NCBI RefSeq assembly: GCF_019511605.1
Contig: NZ_JAEUAV010000016.1
Location: forward strand, 1-64,000
DNA length: 64,000 bases
From: Paraburkholderia phenoliruptrix
GTDB lineage: Bacteria; Pseudomonadota; Gammaproteobacteria; Burkholderiales; Burkholderiaceae
Reading direction: 5' to 3'
Part shown: one piece after another, positions 36,118 through 45,059 of the stretch
Position numbering within the stretch: the stretch's first letter is position 1
Layout of the letters: each line of letters opens with the position of its first letter
Notes under the pieces: model-generated
Database searches by the model: none
Told to the model about the DNA's origin: nothing
What the model saw: only the letters and a program-made list of their open reading frames with translations
Translations under genes and position numbers: made by a program

Positions 36118-36365
36118 GCCCGACCTCCTAAGCTCATGCGGCGCTATGCATTCAGCAAGGCCTGTGCCGTCCCCGCGTCGAAAGGATAGCGCAAGCCGCG
36201 CAAGGCCAGGCTGCGAGGCCGCGCGCTTTGCTCACGAGCGGCGCGCGAATTCTGCAACGCGCCCGTCGAGACTACTCATTGTAGATCGCCAATGATGGCG
36301 CGGGAATGGCAGCAAATGGGCAGCAATGTTCAGCTGTTCGCGCCTGCACGCCGCTGTTGCAATGG

Positions 36366-37703
36366 CTATCGCAGCGCCTCGAAGCGCGTCCACGGCCAGG
36401 AAGGCCGGTCCCGCATGTAACCGTTCAGCCAGTTCCACTGCGGATGCCGTTTCATGAACGCCTGGGCGTCGAACGGCCGGCCGCACGGATGACCCCAGCG
36501 CGCGCTGAACGCCATGTCGCGGGCCATCTCGCTGTCGGTCACCTTGCCGTCGTTCGCGCCCCAGGGATTGAACGGCCCGTGGTCCGAGCCCCCGAAGCGC
36601 GCGTCGTCCAGTTCCAGATGCCCGCAGATGGTGCGTGAACATGGGTTGTCGTTGCGGTCGAGGTAGACGTCGTGGTGATCGGCGATCATCGCCTTCGCAA
36701 GCTCCGCGTCTATCTTGCCGCGGTGCGTCGCCTCGAGCTGCATGAAGCGCAGCCGCCGCGCGCCGTTCTTGCGCACGTCGGTATAGTCCTCGCCTTCGCC
36801 GATGCATTCCTGATTGCGGATTTTCAGGTCGGTCGCGGTGTTGTAGCCGCTGTAAAAGCCGTCCCTGGTGCTTTCGAAGCCCGAATAGTGCAGCCCCAGT
36901 TCGTAGCGCGCGATTTCGCCCGTCCTCGTGTCGCCGAGCAGCCAGCTGTTCGCATAGCCGCCGTTGTTGGCGACCGCAAACATTTCGCACCATTCGCCGA
37001 TGCTGTTCGCGTATTGCGACGCCCGGCGCGAGCGGTAGAACTCCGGTGCGCCCGCCGCGTTGTAGCCGACGAAGTTCGAGATGGTGGTCTCCGTCACCAT
37101 CAAACCGGCGGCGGTGATCCAGAAATCGGTAAGACTGGAGATGCAGCCGGGCACGCCCTGCATGAGAATGCGGTTGCCCCGGTCCGGAACGATGTCGAAC
37201 ACGACGTTGAACGCGTCGCCGGCGGCGTAGCGGTCCCACGAGTTGTGCGCCATCACGATGCGGCCGTCGCGTGTCGCGCGCCCCGTGGCAATGAACGCGC
37301 TGCAATGGTGGCCGCGCCGGCCGCGCCACGGTTTGAGCCCCAGGCCGGGCTTCTGCTGCGCCACGTGCGCGGGCCACCAGCTTTGCAGCAGGTCCATGTA
37401 GCCGTTCCACGCCAGCACTTCGGCGAAAGGCAGATTGGCGCCGTCCGCAATGCCCTGGATTTCGTCGGCGAATTCGGTGTCGAGCTTGCTGCCGAACTGG
37501 GCAACGGCGGCCGCGACGAAGGTGTCGAAATCTTCGCCGGTGTCCCACTTGGCGAGATAGCGGGCGGTGCGCATCGCGTTGCGGATTTCTGCCGCGAGCA
37601 ACTGGCCGTGCTGTTCGCCGCGGTCATACGGCTCGCCTTCGATATGTACAAAGATCCAGCCGGCCTCATCGCGGCGCACGGCGTCTGATGACGGTTCGCT
37701 CAT
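36366..37703 (-). CDS. C45-family autoproteolytic acyltransferase / phospholipase B-like Ntn hydrolase
   Basis: A 445-residue protein resembling the phospholipase B-like and acyl-CoA:6-aminopenicillanate acyltransferase (C45) Ntn hydrolases. GHHCSAFIATG has the Cys that would become the N-terminal nucleophile after self-cleavage, near residue 148. IVMAHNSWDRY and NPWGANDGKVTDSEMARDMAF are further family blocks. No signal peptide is seen, so it should act in the cytoplasm. Substrate (amide, N-acyl amino acid or lipid ester) is unknown. The ATG at 37703 was chosen; the frame is open to 38003 but through a 9-bp repeat. Confidence 0.72.
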   Translation of the reverse strand: MSEPSSDAVRRDEAGWIFVHIEGEPYDRGEQHGQLLAAEIRNAMRTARYLAKWDTGEDFDTFVAAAVAQFGSKLDTEFADEIQGIADGANLPFAEVLAWNGYMDLLQSWWPAHVAQQKPGLGLKPWRGRRGHHCSAFIATGRATRDGRIVMAHNSWDRYAAGDAFNVVFDIVPDRGNRILMQGVPGCISSLTDFWITAAGLMVTETTISNFVGYNAAGAPEFYRSRRASQYANSIGEWCEMFAVANNGGYANSWLLGDTRTGEIARYELGLHYSGFESTRDGFYSGYNTATDLKIRNQECIGEGEDYTDVRKNGARRLRFMQLEATHRGKIDAELAKAMIADHHDVYLDRNDNPCSRTICGHLELDDARFGGSDHGPFNPWGANDGKVTDSEMARDMAFSARWGHPCGRPFDAQAFMKRHPQWNWLNGYMRDRPSWPWTRFEALR

Positions 37704-38005
37704 CTTCGCTCCGGTCGAATGGCGGGCAGGGCCGCACTCCGGCGCGCCCGTCGTGGCGTAAGCCGCGCCGCGGCCAAGGCGCCGCAGCGTCGTTTCATTG
37801 TAGAGACTTTGCGCTTCTTTGCGCGGCTTGGTGCGGGGTCTGCGCGCGGTCTGCGCGGTTGGGCGCGAGCGCGCCAGAACCGCCAGACGCACCAGACGCA
37901 CCAGACGCACCAGACGCACCAGACGCACCAGACGCACCAGACGCACCAGACGCACCAGACGCGCCTCCGGGAGCGCCGGGCCGCCGCAGCACCGCAAGGC
38001 CACCG
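37704..38005. other. Intergenic region with tandem repeat, C45 gene/clc
   Basis: 302 bp between the ClC stop and the C45-family start (both minus). It is dominated by the nine-copy 9-bp repeat at 37883-37963. No other ORF or promoter is clear. Confidence 0.5.
37883..37963. repeat. Nine-copy tandem repeat, unit CCAGACGCA
   Basis: Eight exact 9-bp copies and a ninth with one change run without interruption. As the unit is a multiple of three, all six frames stay open across it, which inflates nearby ORFs. Perfect copies imply recent expansion and probable copy-number variation between strains. Confidence 0.95.
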
Positions 38006-39739
38006 TCAGCGCGTCGGATTCATGCGGAAATACGCATCCAGCAGCGACGTCTTATAGACCACGCCCGCAAGCCGCGGATGCGCGGCGCTTTCTATCACCG
38101 GCAGCCGTTCGCCCTGAAATGCCATGAAGCGCTGCAACGCGACGCCGAGCGGCATGTCGGGCGTCAGCACGTCGAAATGCGGCTGGAGATAGTCGGTGGC
38201 GGTTCGTGTGGAGGTGTCGCGTTTATCGAGCAGATCGGACGTGATGTCCTTGAGCGCGACCACGCCGAGAAACGCGCCCGACTCGTTCGCCACGTACAGA
38301 TACTTCACCGGATACTCGAGGAATACGCGCGTCATGTCGTGCACGGTTGCATTGGGCGGCACCACGGTTTGCGCCGGGCGGATCAGCTCGCGCATCTGCG
38401 TGGCGCGCAGGCGCGAGCGCTCGAGCTCTTCCTCGTTGCGGCGCAGCGTGATCTCGTACATCGACGTTTTGCCGATTGCGCGCGCCACGAAGTACGCGAC
38501 CACGCACGACAGCATCAGCGGCAGCACCACCTGGTAGCTGAGCGTCATCTCGAAGATCATCAAGATTGCCATTAGCGGCGCTTGCGTGGCGCCCGCCAGA
38601 AACGCGCCCATGCCGACCATCGCATACGCGAACGGCGCCGAAGTGCCGTGCGGCCACAGCGCGTGCATGCCCTGGCCGAACAGCGAGCCGACCACCGCGC
38701 CGACGAAGAGCGTCGGCGTGAACACGCCGCCCACGGCGCCCGAACCCGCGGTCGCGGCGGTAGCCACCAGCTTGAATACGAGCACGACGACGAGCGCGGT
38801 CCACGTCCACGGCGAATGCAGGATGGAGTTGACCACGCTGTAGCCGTTGCCCCACACCTCGGGTGCCCACACCGACAGCACACCGACCACCAGTCCGCCG
38901 AGCGCGAGCCGCGCCGGCAGCGGTAACGGCATTGAGCGAAACAGGGCCTTGGCGCCGTCGAGGAGCCGCAGGAATTGCGGCGCAGCCGCGCCGCACAGCA
39001 GGCCAAGTGCGACGAAGAGCAGCACCTCGATACCCGCCACCGGCGGGAATACCGGCATCTCGTACGGCGGCTTGTAGCCGGCGAACTCGCGCATCGTGAT
39101 GTTCGCGACGACCGCTGCGACCAGCACGGGCCCGAAGCTTTCCATTGCGATCGAGCCGAGCACGATCTCCGTGACGAAAAACGCGCCCGCAATCGGCGCG
39201 TTATACGCGGACGTGATGCCGGCCGCCGCACCGCACGCGACCAGCAGGCGCAGGCGCGGCGGATCGAAATGCACCCAGCGTCCGATCAGCGAGGCGGCCA
39301 GCGCGGCGAGCTGCACCATAGGACCTTCGCGGCCGATCGAGCCGCCGCTTGCAATCGTGAACAGCGACGAGATGCTGCGCCACAGGCTCAGCTTGACGGG
39401 CACCACGCCGTCGCCGATCGCCACGGCCTCCATGTAGTCGACGTGGTTGCATTTGTCCGCGTGACGCCGGGCGACCAGCAGCAGAAAGCCGGCGATCAGC
39501 CCGCCGGCCGCCGGCAGCCAGATGCGCACCGTCCACGGCAGGCTGCGCGCCATCTCCACGAAGCTGCCGGAGTGCCCGGAGACGGCGATTTGCAGCATCT
39601 CGATGCCCATGCGAAAGGCGATCGTCGCAAAAGCGCCGCCGACGCCCACTACCACCGACCAGACCAGCATGGTATGGGCGTCGGAGAGGCGGAAAAGGTG
39701 TTGGGCGCGGGTGCGCAGCTTCAGCAGGAATGAAAGCAC
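38006..39739 (-). CDS. ClC-family chloride channel/antiporter with CBS domains
   Basis: A 577-residue polytopic membrane protein. The ClC anion-pathway motifs GGSIGREGP, and GSGAVGGVFTPTLFVGA, are present, as is EIVLGS in the helix after the first. About 400 residues of channel are followed by a tandem CBS pair (MTRVFLEYPVKYLYVANESGAFLGVV; MPLGVALQRFMAFQGERLPVIE) that usually binds nucleotides. It should carry Cl- in exchange for H+ or as a channel. The start is unclear: GTG at 39739 is preferred by length, other GTG/TTG codons lie up to 54 nt upstream, and no Shine-Dalgarno is seen. Confidence 0.88.
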   Translation of the reverse strand: MLSFLLKLRTRAQHLFRLSDAHTMLVWSVVVGVGGAFATIAFRMGIEMLQIAVSGHSGSFVEMARSLPWTVRIWLPAAGGLIAGFLLLVARRHADKCNHVDYMEAVAIGDGVVPVKLSLWRSISSLFTIASGGSIGREGPMVQLAALAASLIGRWVHFDPPRLRLLVACGAAAGITSAYNAPIAGAFFVTEIVLGSIAMESFGPVLVAAVVANITMREFAGYKPPYEMPVFPPVAGIEVLLFVALGLLCGAAAPQFLRLLDGAKALFRSMPLPLPARLALGGLVVGVLSVWAPEVWGNGYSVVNSILHSPWTWTALVVVLVFKLVATAATAGSGAVGGVFTPTLFVGAVVGSLFGQGMHALWPHGTSAPFAYAMVGMGAFLAGATQAPLMAILMIFEMTLSYQVVLPLMLSCVVAYFVARAIGKTSMYEITLRRNEEELERSRLRATQMRELIRPAQTVVPPNATVHDMTRVFLEYPVKYLYVANESGAFLGVVALKDITSDLLDKRDTSTRTATDYLQPHFDVLTPDMPLGVALQRFMAFQGERLPVIESAAHPRLAGVVYKTSLLDAYFRMNPTR

Positions 39740-39793
39740 GTCGGCGGTACAGGGTGGCAGGAAGGGTTGAAGAACGCGCACGGCAACCAACGC

Positions 39794-39817
39794 GCGCCCG
39801 CTGGACTGAGCGGGCGC
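39794..39817 (-). terminator. Stem-loop downstream of the GST gene
   Basis: GCGCCCGCT and AGCGGGCGC form a 9-bp stem with a six-base loop between the GST stop and the clc start. On the minus strand the T-tract is weak, so termination may be partial. Confidence 0.4.
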
Positions 39818-39851
39818 TGGGCCGGGCGGGAGCGTGAAACGATGCTGCGCA

Positions 39852-40589
39852 TCAAGCCGCCGCCTTGTCGAGTTCGGGGTAGTGCCTGAAGATGCACGCC
39901 TCGTTGTGTTCGATGCGGCGCTCCGACTGCAGATAGGCTGCAATGTTCGGCCGTTCCTGCACGGCGGCATGCAGGGCGGCGAGCCGCGGATAGTGCGCGG
40001 CAAAGCGCTCGAGCGCGCGGGGAAACGCGTAAAGCAGGCCGTCGATCAGCTGGAACATGCAGAGGTCGACGTAAGTGAGCGAGTCGCCCACCATGAATGT
40101 GTCGCCGGCGGGGTTCTGCTTCAGCACGCGCTCGAAATACTTCATGAACTTCGGGATGCGGTTGTCGATGAAGTCGTGCGCGCGGGCTTTTGCGGCGTCT
40201 TTCTGGTCTTCGTAATAGAGGCTCGTTGCGAGCGGATGATGGGTGTCGTGCGCCTCGGTCACCACGTCGGCAATGGTCAGTTGCAGGCCGTTTGCCACAT
40301 AGCGCAGGCTCTCCACGGACGGTGCGAGATTCAGCCGCGGTCCCAGATAAAACAGAATGTTCGCGGTCTGCGAGATCACCAGATCGCCGTCTTTCAGAAA
40401 CGGCGGTGCGAAAGGTGGATAGGGCTCGTCGCGGCTTTTCATGACCGCCATCATCGCGTCGGTGCCAAGACCTTCGGACGGCTCGCCGCGCGCCACTTCG
40501 ACGTAGTCCGCGCCGGCTTCTTCAAGCGCCAGCCTCACGAATTCGCCACGGCCTTGCAGACCGTCCCAATAGTAAAGTTGCAGGCTCAT
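39852..40589 (-). CDS. Glutathione S-transferase family protein
   Basis: A 245-residue cytosolic GST. The thioredoxin-like domain starts LQLYYWDGLQGRGEFVRLALEEAG with the Tyr of the catalytic region and has the ISQTANILFYLG block for glutathione binding; the helical domain contains MVGDSLTYVDLCMFQLIDGL. The family conjugates or reduces electrophiles with glutathione. The pattern resembles the Mu/Sigma-like GSTs (short N-terminal strand with QGRGE). It is upstream of clc on the same strand and separated by a hairpin. Confidence 0.9.
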   Translation of the reverse strand: MSLQLYYWDGLQGRGEFVRLALEEAGADYVEVARGEPSEGLGTDAMMAVMKSRDEPYPPFAPPFLKDGDLVISQTANILFYLGPRLNLAPSVESLRYVANGLQLTIADVVTEAHDTHHPLATSLYYEDQKDAAKARAHDFIDNRIPKFMKYFERVLKQNPAGDTFMVGDSLTYVDLCMFQLIDGLLYAFPRALERFAAHYPRLAALHAAVQERPNIAAYLQSERRIEHNEACIFRHYPELDKAAA

Positions 40590-40696
40590 CGATCTGTCCT
40601 CATTCGGGTTGCAGGAACGCTGTGCCGAACGCGTGCGCTCCGTGGGCAGTGCAGGGTCCTCGCAGGCCGGCGCCGTCCGTGCTGTTCTTGCTCCAG

Positions 40697-40723
40697 GTAC
40701 TGCACGTACTGCACGTACTGCAC
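40697..40723. repeat. Three-copy tandem repeat, unit GTACTGCAC
   Basis: Three exact 9-bp copies in the 301-bp spacer upstream of the GST gene. Another member of the set of intergenic 9-bp arrays in this window. Apart from this repeat I see no gene or terminator in 40590-40890. Confidence 0.85.
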
Positions 40724-40890
40724 CTGCGTGCCGACCAAGGAAAGTTGCCGACGTTGCCCATCCCGCAGGTGCCCGCCAGCGCCTGTCGCGTTCTTCGCAC
40801 GCCAGCCAGTATGCCGCGCCGCGGCGCCGATTGCTTTGCCAGACGCACGAAACCCCGCACGCGGCGGGGTGTGTTCGAGTGAAGAGCGGT

Positions 40891-41988
40891 TTAGCCGAAG
40901 AGGCGCTGGACAGCCCATGTAATACCCAGTCCGCCCGCGATCAGCCACACATACAGAATCAGGCCGGTGGTCAACGCTCGCGGACCTGCCTCACGAATCT
41001 GCGAAATGCGTGTTTCGATGCCGAGCGCGGTCATGGCCATCGTCAGCGCGAAGGTGTCCAGCGTGTTGAGCGTGGCGGTGGCGGCGTGCGGCAGCATGTG
41101 CAGCGAATTGATTGCCACGCAAGCGAGGAAGCCGAGCGCGAACCAGGGCACCGCGAGTTTGCCGCTGCGATGCTGATGACCCGAAGCGCTTGCATGGGAG
41201 TTCACGGAAGACGCGGGGCGGCGCGCGGCGCGATTGACCCACAGCCCGACTGCGAGCAGCACCGGCACGAGCAGCATGACGCGAGTCATCTTGACGATGG
41301 TGGCGATATGCGTCGCCTCCGGACTCACGTTGCTCGCCGCGCCGACGACTTGCGCGACTTCGTGAATCGTGCCGCCGAAGAAGAGCCCCGCGCCGACTGT
41401 GTCCAGATGCAGCCAGCCCGCGTTGAACAGCACCGGGTACAGGAACATGGAAAGCGTGCCGAACAGCACGACGCTGCCGACCGCCATCGCGCTCTTGTGC
41501 GGCTTCGATTGCAACGTCGACTCGAAGGCGAGCACCGCCGCGGCGCCGCAGATAGCGCTGCCCGCCGCCGTGAGCAGTGCCGTGTCGCGGTCGAGCTTCA
41601 TGATTTTCATGCCGGCCCAGGTGCCTATCAGGAGCGTGCTCACGACCACCAGCACCGATTCGGCGAGGCCCGGCAAACCCACCTGGGCGATTTCCTGGAC
41701 ACTCACGCGCAGCCCGAAAAAGGCCACCGCAATGCGCAGCAGCTTGCGCGCCGAAAAGTTGACGCCGGCCGCCCAGCTTGCCGGCATGCCGTCGCGCAGC
41801 GCGTTGCCGTACAGCGCGCCTGCGACGATGCCGACGATCAGCGGGCTCAGGCCGAGCCCGGCGATGGCCGGAATGTTCGCGATGTGGGTGACGGCGGCGG
41901 CGAAGAGCGCAACGAACAGGATACCGTTGAGCTGGCCGCGCGCGGACGATGCTTCGGCAGTGGTGGCAGTAACGTGGGCGGTGGTCAT
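40891..41988 (-). CDS. YeiH/UPF0324 family membrane protein (putative sulfate exporter)
   Basis: A 365-residue protein with about ten transmembrane helices. GLGLSPLIVGIVAGALYGN, AVAFFGLRVSVQEIAQVG, SAICGAAAVLAFE and FFGGTIHEVAQVVGAA are typical of the UPF0324/YeiH family, annotated as putative sulfate exporters; the true substrate is not established. A His-rich stretch (ASASGHQHRSG) lies in a loop near residue 265. It is divergent from a LysR gene, the same arrangement as yeiH-yeiE in enterobacteria, so the LysR protein probably controls it. Confidence 0.87.
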   Translation of the reverse strand: MTTAHVTATTAEASSARGQLNGILFVALFAAAVTHIANIPAIAGLGLSPLIVGIVAGALYGNALRDGMPASWAAGVNFSARKLLRIAVAFFGLRVSVQEIAQVGLPGLAESVLVVVSTLLIGTWAGMKIMKLDRDTALLTAAGSAICGAAAVLAFESTLQSKPHKSAMAVGSVVLFGTLSMFLYPVLFNAGWLHLDTVGAGLFFGGTIHEVAQVVGAASNVSPEATHIATIVKMTRVMLLVPVLLAVGLWVNRAARRPASSVNSHASASGHQHRSGKLAVPWFALGFLACVAINSLHMLPHAATATLNTLDTFALTMAMTALGIETRISQIREAGPRALTTGLILYVWLIAGGLGITWAVQRLFG

Positions 41989-42073
41989 GGTGGCAGCCTC
42001 GGGACTGACTGGATTCGATGGGCCTAATCCTAAATTAGATATATGAATATGAAAAATCGTGATTTAGAATGGA

Positions 42074-42096
42074 AAATATCCATAAATCCGATATTT
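42074..42096. promoter_or_regulatory. LysR-type binding site between the YeiH-like gene and lysR
   Basis: Arms AAATATC and GATATTT, exact inverted repeats separated by nine bases, fit the interrupted dyad of LysR-type sites. It ends 7 bp before the lysR start and lies in a 115-bp AT-rich gap, an obvious contrast with the surrounding GC-rich DNA. Confidence 0.6.
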
Positions 42097-42103
42097 CATT
42101 CGT

Positions 42104-43072
42104 ATGACCCCGGATCAACTTATAACCTTTGCCGCCGTGGCCGAGCACTTGAATATCAGCCGGGCGGCGTTGGCGTTGCACTTGTCGCAGCCGGCGGTAT
42201 CCGGTCAGTTGCGCCAGCTTCAGGACGAATTTGGCGAGCCGCTTTATCAGCGCGACGGTCGCGGCGTGCGCCTGACGGCAGCCGGTGAGCAACTCGCGCA
42301 ATATGCGGCGCGGCTACGCGACACGTGGCGCCAGGCGCATGCGTACCGCGACGCGCTGCGCGGCCTCGAGCAGGGCACGTTGCGGATCGGCGCGACGACC
42401 ACGCCGGCCAGTTACCTGCTGCCATACCTGCTCGCGGATTTTCATCGGCGCTATCCGGAAGTGGCGCTGCATACCGTGGACGGCAACACGACCGACATCG
42501 TCGGCGCGCTGGGCTCGGTCGACATCGCGTTGATAGAGGGGCCGGTGGGCACGGACTTGCCGCCTGACACCGCCGTGCACCCCTGGCACGAAGATGAGAT
42601 CGTCGCGATCATGCCCCGCGCGCATCGGCTCGCGGGCAGTGAGGGCGCGGGAGGCGCGGGGGGCCCGGAGGGCTCGCAAGAAGCCCAGCACCGGCAAGAC
42701 CGCGCGAGCCCGCCGGGCGTCGCGGGCTCGCGGCTCGATCTGGCACAGCTCGGCGCAGAGCCGCTGATCGTGCGCGAGGCCGGCTCGGGCGTGCGGCAGA
42801 TTGTCGAGCGCGCGTTCGCCCGCGCGGGCGTGCCGATGCGGGTCGCGCTGGAAATTGCCGGCGTGGAGGGCGTCAAGGAGGCGGTGCGGGCGGGCATGGG
42901 CATCGGCTTCGTGTCGGCGATGTCGATGCGCCATGAAAACGGCGCACTGCGCGTTTTTTCGCTGGGTCCGCAGCCGCTAACGCGTCGGCTCTCCATTGTC
43001 GTGCCGCACGCAAGCGCGCCGTCACGCGTCGTCCAGCAGTTCCTGGGGCTTTGTCTTGCCAATGGTGGGTAG
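42104..43072 (+). CDS. LysR family regulator, YeiE-like
   Basis: A 322-residue LysR-type regulator. The N-terminal helix-turn-helix reads LITFAAVAEHLNISRAALALHLSQPAVSGQLRQLQ and the effector domain starts GTLRIGATTTPASYLLPYLLADF. A Gly/Glu/Gln-rich insert (about residues 180-210) absent from the usual fold interrupts the effector domain. By orientation and pairing with the YeiH-like transporter it is YeiE-like. It ends before a UUCG-loop terminator. Confidence 0.88.
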   Translation: MTPDQLITFAAVAEHLNISRAALALHLSQPAVSGQLRQLQDEFGEPLYQRDGRGVRLTAAGEQLAQYAARLRDTWRQAHAYRDALRGLEQGTLRIGATTTPASYLLPYLLADFHRRYPEVALHTVDGNTTDIVGALGSVDIALIEGPVGTDLPPDTAVHPWHEDEIVAIMPRAHRLAGSEGAGGAGGPEGSQEAQHRQDRASPPGVAGSRLDLAQLGAEPLIVREAGSGVRQIVERAFARAGVPMRVALEIAGVEGVKEAVRAGMGIGFVSAMSMRHENGALRVFSLGPQPLTRRLSIVVPHASAPSRVVQQFLGLCLANGG

Positions 43073-43166
43073 GCTTGCCGACCCGCGCGCAGCCCTTACG
43101 GCCAATCGCCTGGGGATTTCCACTATGGCGCCGGTCCCGGACGCCGGCGCACTATTTAGCCATCGC

Positions 43167-43185
43167 AGCGCTTCGGCGCTTTTTT
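43167..43185 (+). terminator. UUCG-tetraloop terminator after lysR
   Basis: AGCGC, TTCG and GCGCT form a 5-bp stem closed by the very stable cUUCGg tetraloop, followed by five T. It ends the LysR transcript just before the 2-ketogluconate operon operator. Confidence 0.75.
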
Positions 43186-43192
43186 GAAATCC

Positions 43193-43216
43193 GCTTTTGG
43201 AACCGGTTCCAAAAGC
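43193..43216. promoter_or_regulatory. Operator of the 2-ketogluconate operon (PtxS-type site)
   Basis: A perfect 24-bp palindrome; its central 20 bases read TTTTGGAACCGGTTCCAAAA. It lies 22 bp before the kguE ATG. The core is close to the PtxS site TGAAACCGGTTTCA that I recall from Pseudomonas, and LacI-family operators share the central CCGG palindrome. The gene at the end of the operon encodes a LacI-family protein, so it is the likely repressor. Confidence 0.8.
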
Positions 43217-43237
43217 CAAATCGTTCAAGATTGCCCC

Positions 43238-44011
43238 ATGTCGAACGAAGTCGAAATAGCAATTGTCGCCAGCGCGTTCGGTGCCGACGCGGTACGTGTT
43301 TCGGGTCATCGCAAGTGGGCGGAAGCGAGCCGCCGCGCCGGAGCCGCCGGTTTCGAGGTGCGCCGCGAGCTGTTCGGTGATGAGGCCGACGCCGCACCGT
43401 CTCGCCTTGCGGCGCTAGGCGAGCAGATTGCGGAACTGGGTTTGTGGTCGGTGTACTCGACCCCGTCGTCGCTCTATACGGACCGCGGCCGGCTCAACAC
43501 GGCCGCGCTGCGCCGCGCATTGGACGAAGCTGCCGCGCTCGGCGCGCGCTTCGTCAAGCTGCAACTCGGCGGTTTTGTCAGCGAAGCGCATGGCGATGCA
43601 ATCGCCGCGCAATTGCGAGGGGCGGGCGTCCGGCTCGTCGCCGAAAACGGTCAATTGGCGCAAGGCGGCTCACTGCGCCAGTTCGTCGACCTGTTCGCGG
43701 CTCTGGAGAAAGAAGGTCACGCAGGTCTCGTCGGCATGACGTTCGACGTCGGCAACTGGGCGTGGTGCGGCGTGCCGGCGCTCGACGCGGCGGTGGCGCT
43801 CGCGCCCTACGTCGAATACGTGCATTGCAAGAGCGCGGCGGGCGAGGGCGCACGGCGCTTTGCCGCCGCGCCCGCCGCCGACGACGCCCGTTTTGCCGCC
43901 GTACTGGAGCAGTTGCCGCGCGACGTGCCGCGCGGCATCGAGTTCCCGCTCGACGCCGCGTGCATCGACGAGGACGCCACGCGGCGGGTCGCCTGGCTCG
44001 CCGCCGCATGA
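43238..44011 (+). CDS. kguE: KguE-like TIM-barrel epimerase/isomerase family protein
   Basis: A 257-residue protein of the xylose-isomerase-like TIM-barrel group (sugar phosphate isomerase/epimerase). Visible blocks are LGARFVKLQLGG, GVRLVAENGQLAQGGSL and VGMTFDVGNWAWCGV, with acidic and His residues that would bind a metal. It sits first in the kguE-kguK-kguT-kguD order known from Pseudomonas for 2-ketogluconate use; KguE's exact role there is not settled. The start at 43238 follows the palindromic operator by 21 bases and gives the family N-terminus. Confidence 0.8.
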   Translation: MSNEVEIAIVASAFGADAVRVSGHRKWAEASRRAGAAGFEVRRELFGDEADAAPSRLAALGEQIAELGLWSVYSTPSSLYTDRGRLNTAALRRALDEAAALGARFVKLQLGGFVSEAHGDAIAAQLRGAGVRLVAENGQLAQGGSLRQFVDLFAALEKEGHAGLVGMTFDVGNWAWCGVPALDAAVALAPYVEYVHCKSAAGEGARRFAAAPAADDARFAAVLEQLPRDVPRGIEFPLDAACIDEDATRRVAWLAAA

Positions 44012-44078
44012 GCAGCGAGCCGCGTGCGGCCAAAGGCCAGCAGGACAGACACAGCCGACGCATCATCAGGAGCAACGC

Positions 44079-45059
44079 ATGAGCACCACAGCCGCAGCGC
44101 TGGACATCATCACCTACGGCGAAGCCATGGCCATGTTCGTGGCCGCCGAAACCGGCCCGCTCGCGCGCGTCGGGCAGTTCACCAAACGCATTGCGGGTGC
44201 CGACCTGAATGTCGCAATCGGCCTCGCCCGGCTCGGCTTCAAGGTGGGCTGGATGAGCCGCGTCGGCAACGATTCGTTCGGCCAGTACGTGCGTGACACG
44301 TTGACGCAAGAGGGCATCGACCAGCGCTGCGTCACGACCGACGAGCGCCATCCAACCGGCTTTCAGCTCAAGTCGAAGAACGACGACGGCAGCGATCCGG
44401 CCGTCGAATATTTCCGCCGCGGCTCGGCGGCGAGCCATCTGTCGGTCGCGGACTACGTGGCGGACTATGTGCTGCCGGCGCGTCATCTGCATCTGACGGG
44501 CGTCGCCCCCGCGATCTCCGAGAGCTCGCGCGAACTCGCGTTCCATCTGGCACGTGAGATGCGCGCAGCCGGCAAGACGATCTCGTTCGATCCCAACCTG
44601 CGTCCGACGCTGTGGCCTTCGCGCGCCGCGATGGTGGAAGGTCTGAACGCGCTCGCCGCGCTGGCGGATTGGGTGCTGCCGGGCATCGGCGAGGGCGAGA
44701 TTCTCACCGGCTACACGCAGCCCGAGGACATCGCCCGCTTCTACCTCGAACGGGGCGCACGCGGTGTGATCGTCAAGCTCGGCGCCGCGGGCGCGTATTT
44801 TCGCAGCGCCGACGAGGCCGGCGTGATCGCCGGCCAGCCGGTCGAGAAAGTGGTCGACACGGTAGGCGCCGGCGACGGTTTCGCCGTCGGCGTGATCAGC
44901 GCGTTGCTGGAGGGCCGCACGCTGCCGCAGGCGGTCGCGCGCGGCAACCGCATCGGCGCACTGGCCATTCAGGTGATCGGCGATTCGGAAGGCTTGCCGA
45001 GCCGCGCCGAACTCGATGCACTGGAACGCAGCGAGGCGAGCATCGCGCACGCTGCGTAA
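44079..45059 (+). CDS. kguK: 2-ketogluconate kinase (PfkB family)
   Basis: A 326-residue PfkB/ribokinase-family sugar kinase. ITYGEAMAMFVA opens the fold, GADLNVAIGLARLGF is the substrate-binding loop and DTVGAGDGFAVG carries the anion hole and catalytic Asp. It should phosphorylate 2-ketogluconate to 6-phospho-2-ketogluconate with ATP; 2-keto-3-deoxygluconate kinases are similar and cannot be excluded by sequence alone. The ATG at 44079 has CAGGAG eight bases upstream. Gene order assigns kguK. Confidence 0.85.
   Translation: MSTTAAALDIITYGEAMAMFVAAETGPLARVGQFTKRIAGADLNVAIGLARLGFKVGWMSRVGNDSFGQYVRDTLTQEGIDQRCVTTDERHPTGFQLKSKNDDGSDPAVEYFRRGSAASHLSVADYVADYVLPARHLHLTGVAPAISESSRELAFHLAREMRAAGKTISFDPNLRPTLWPSRAAMVEGLNALAALADWVLPGIGEGEILTGYTQPEDIARFYLERGARGVIVKLGAAGAYFRSADEAGVIAGQPVEKVVDTVGAGDGFAVGVISALLEGRTLPQAVARGNRIGALAIQVIGDSEGLPSRAELDALERSEASIAHAA

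Noticed and set aside
37883-37963. 9-bp array as a CRISPR
   Set aside because: Copies are directly adjacent with no spacers and no cas genes are present.
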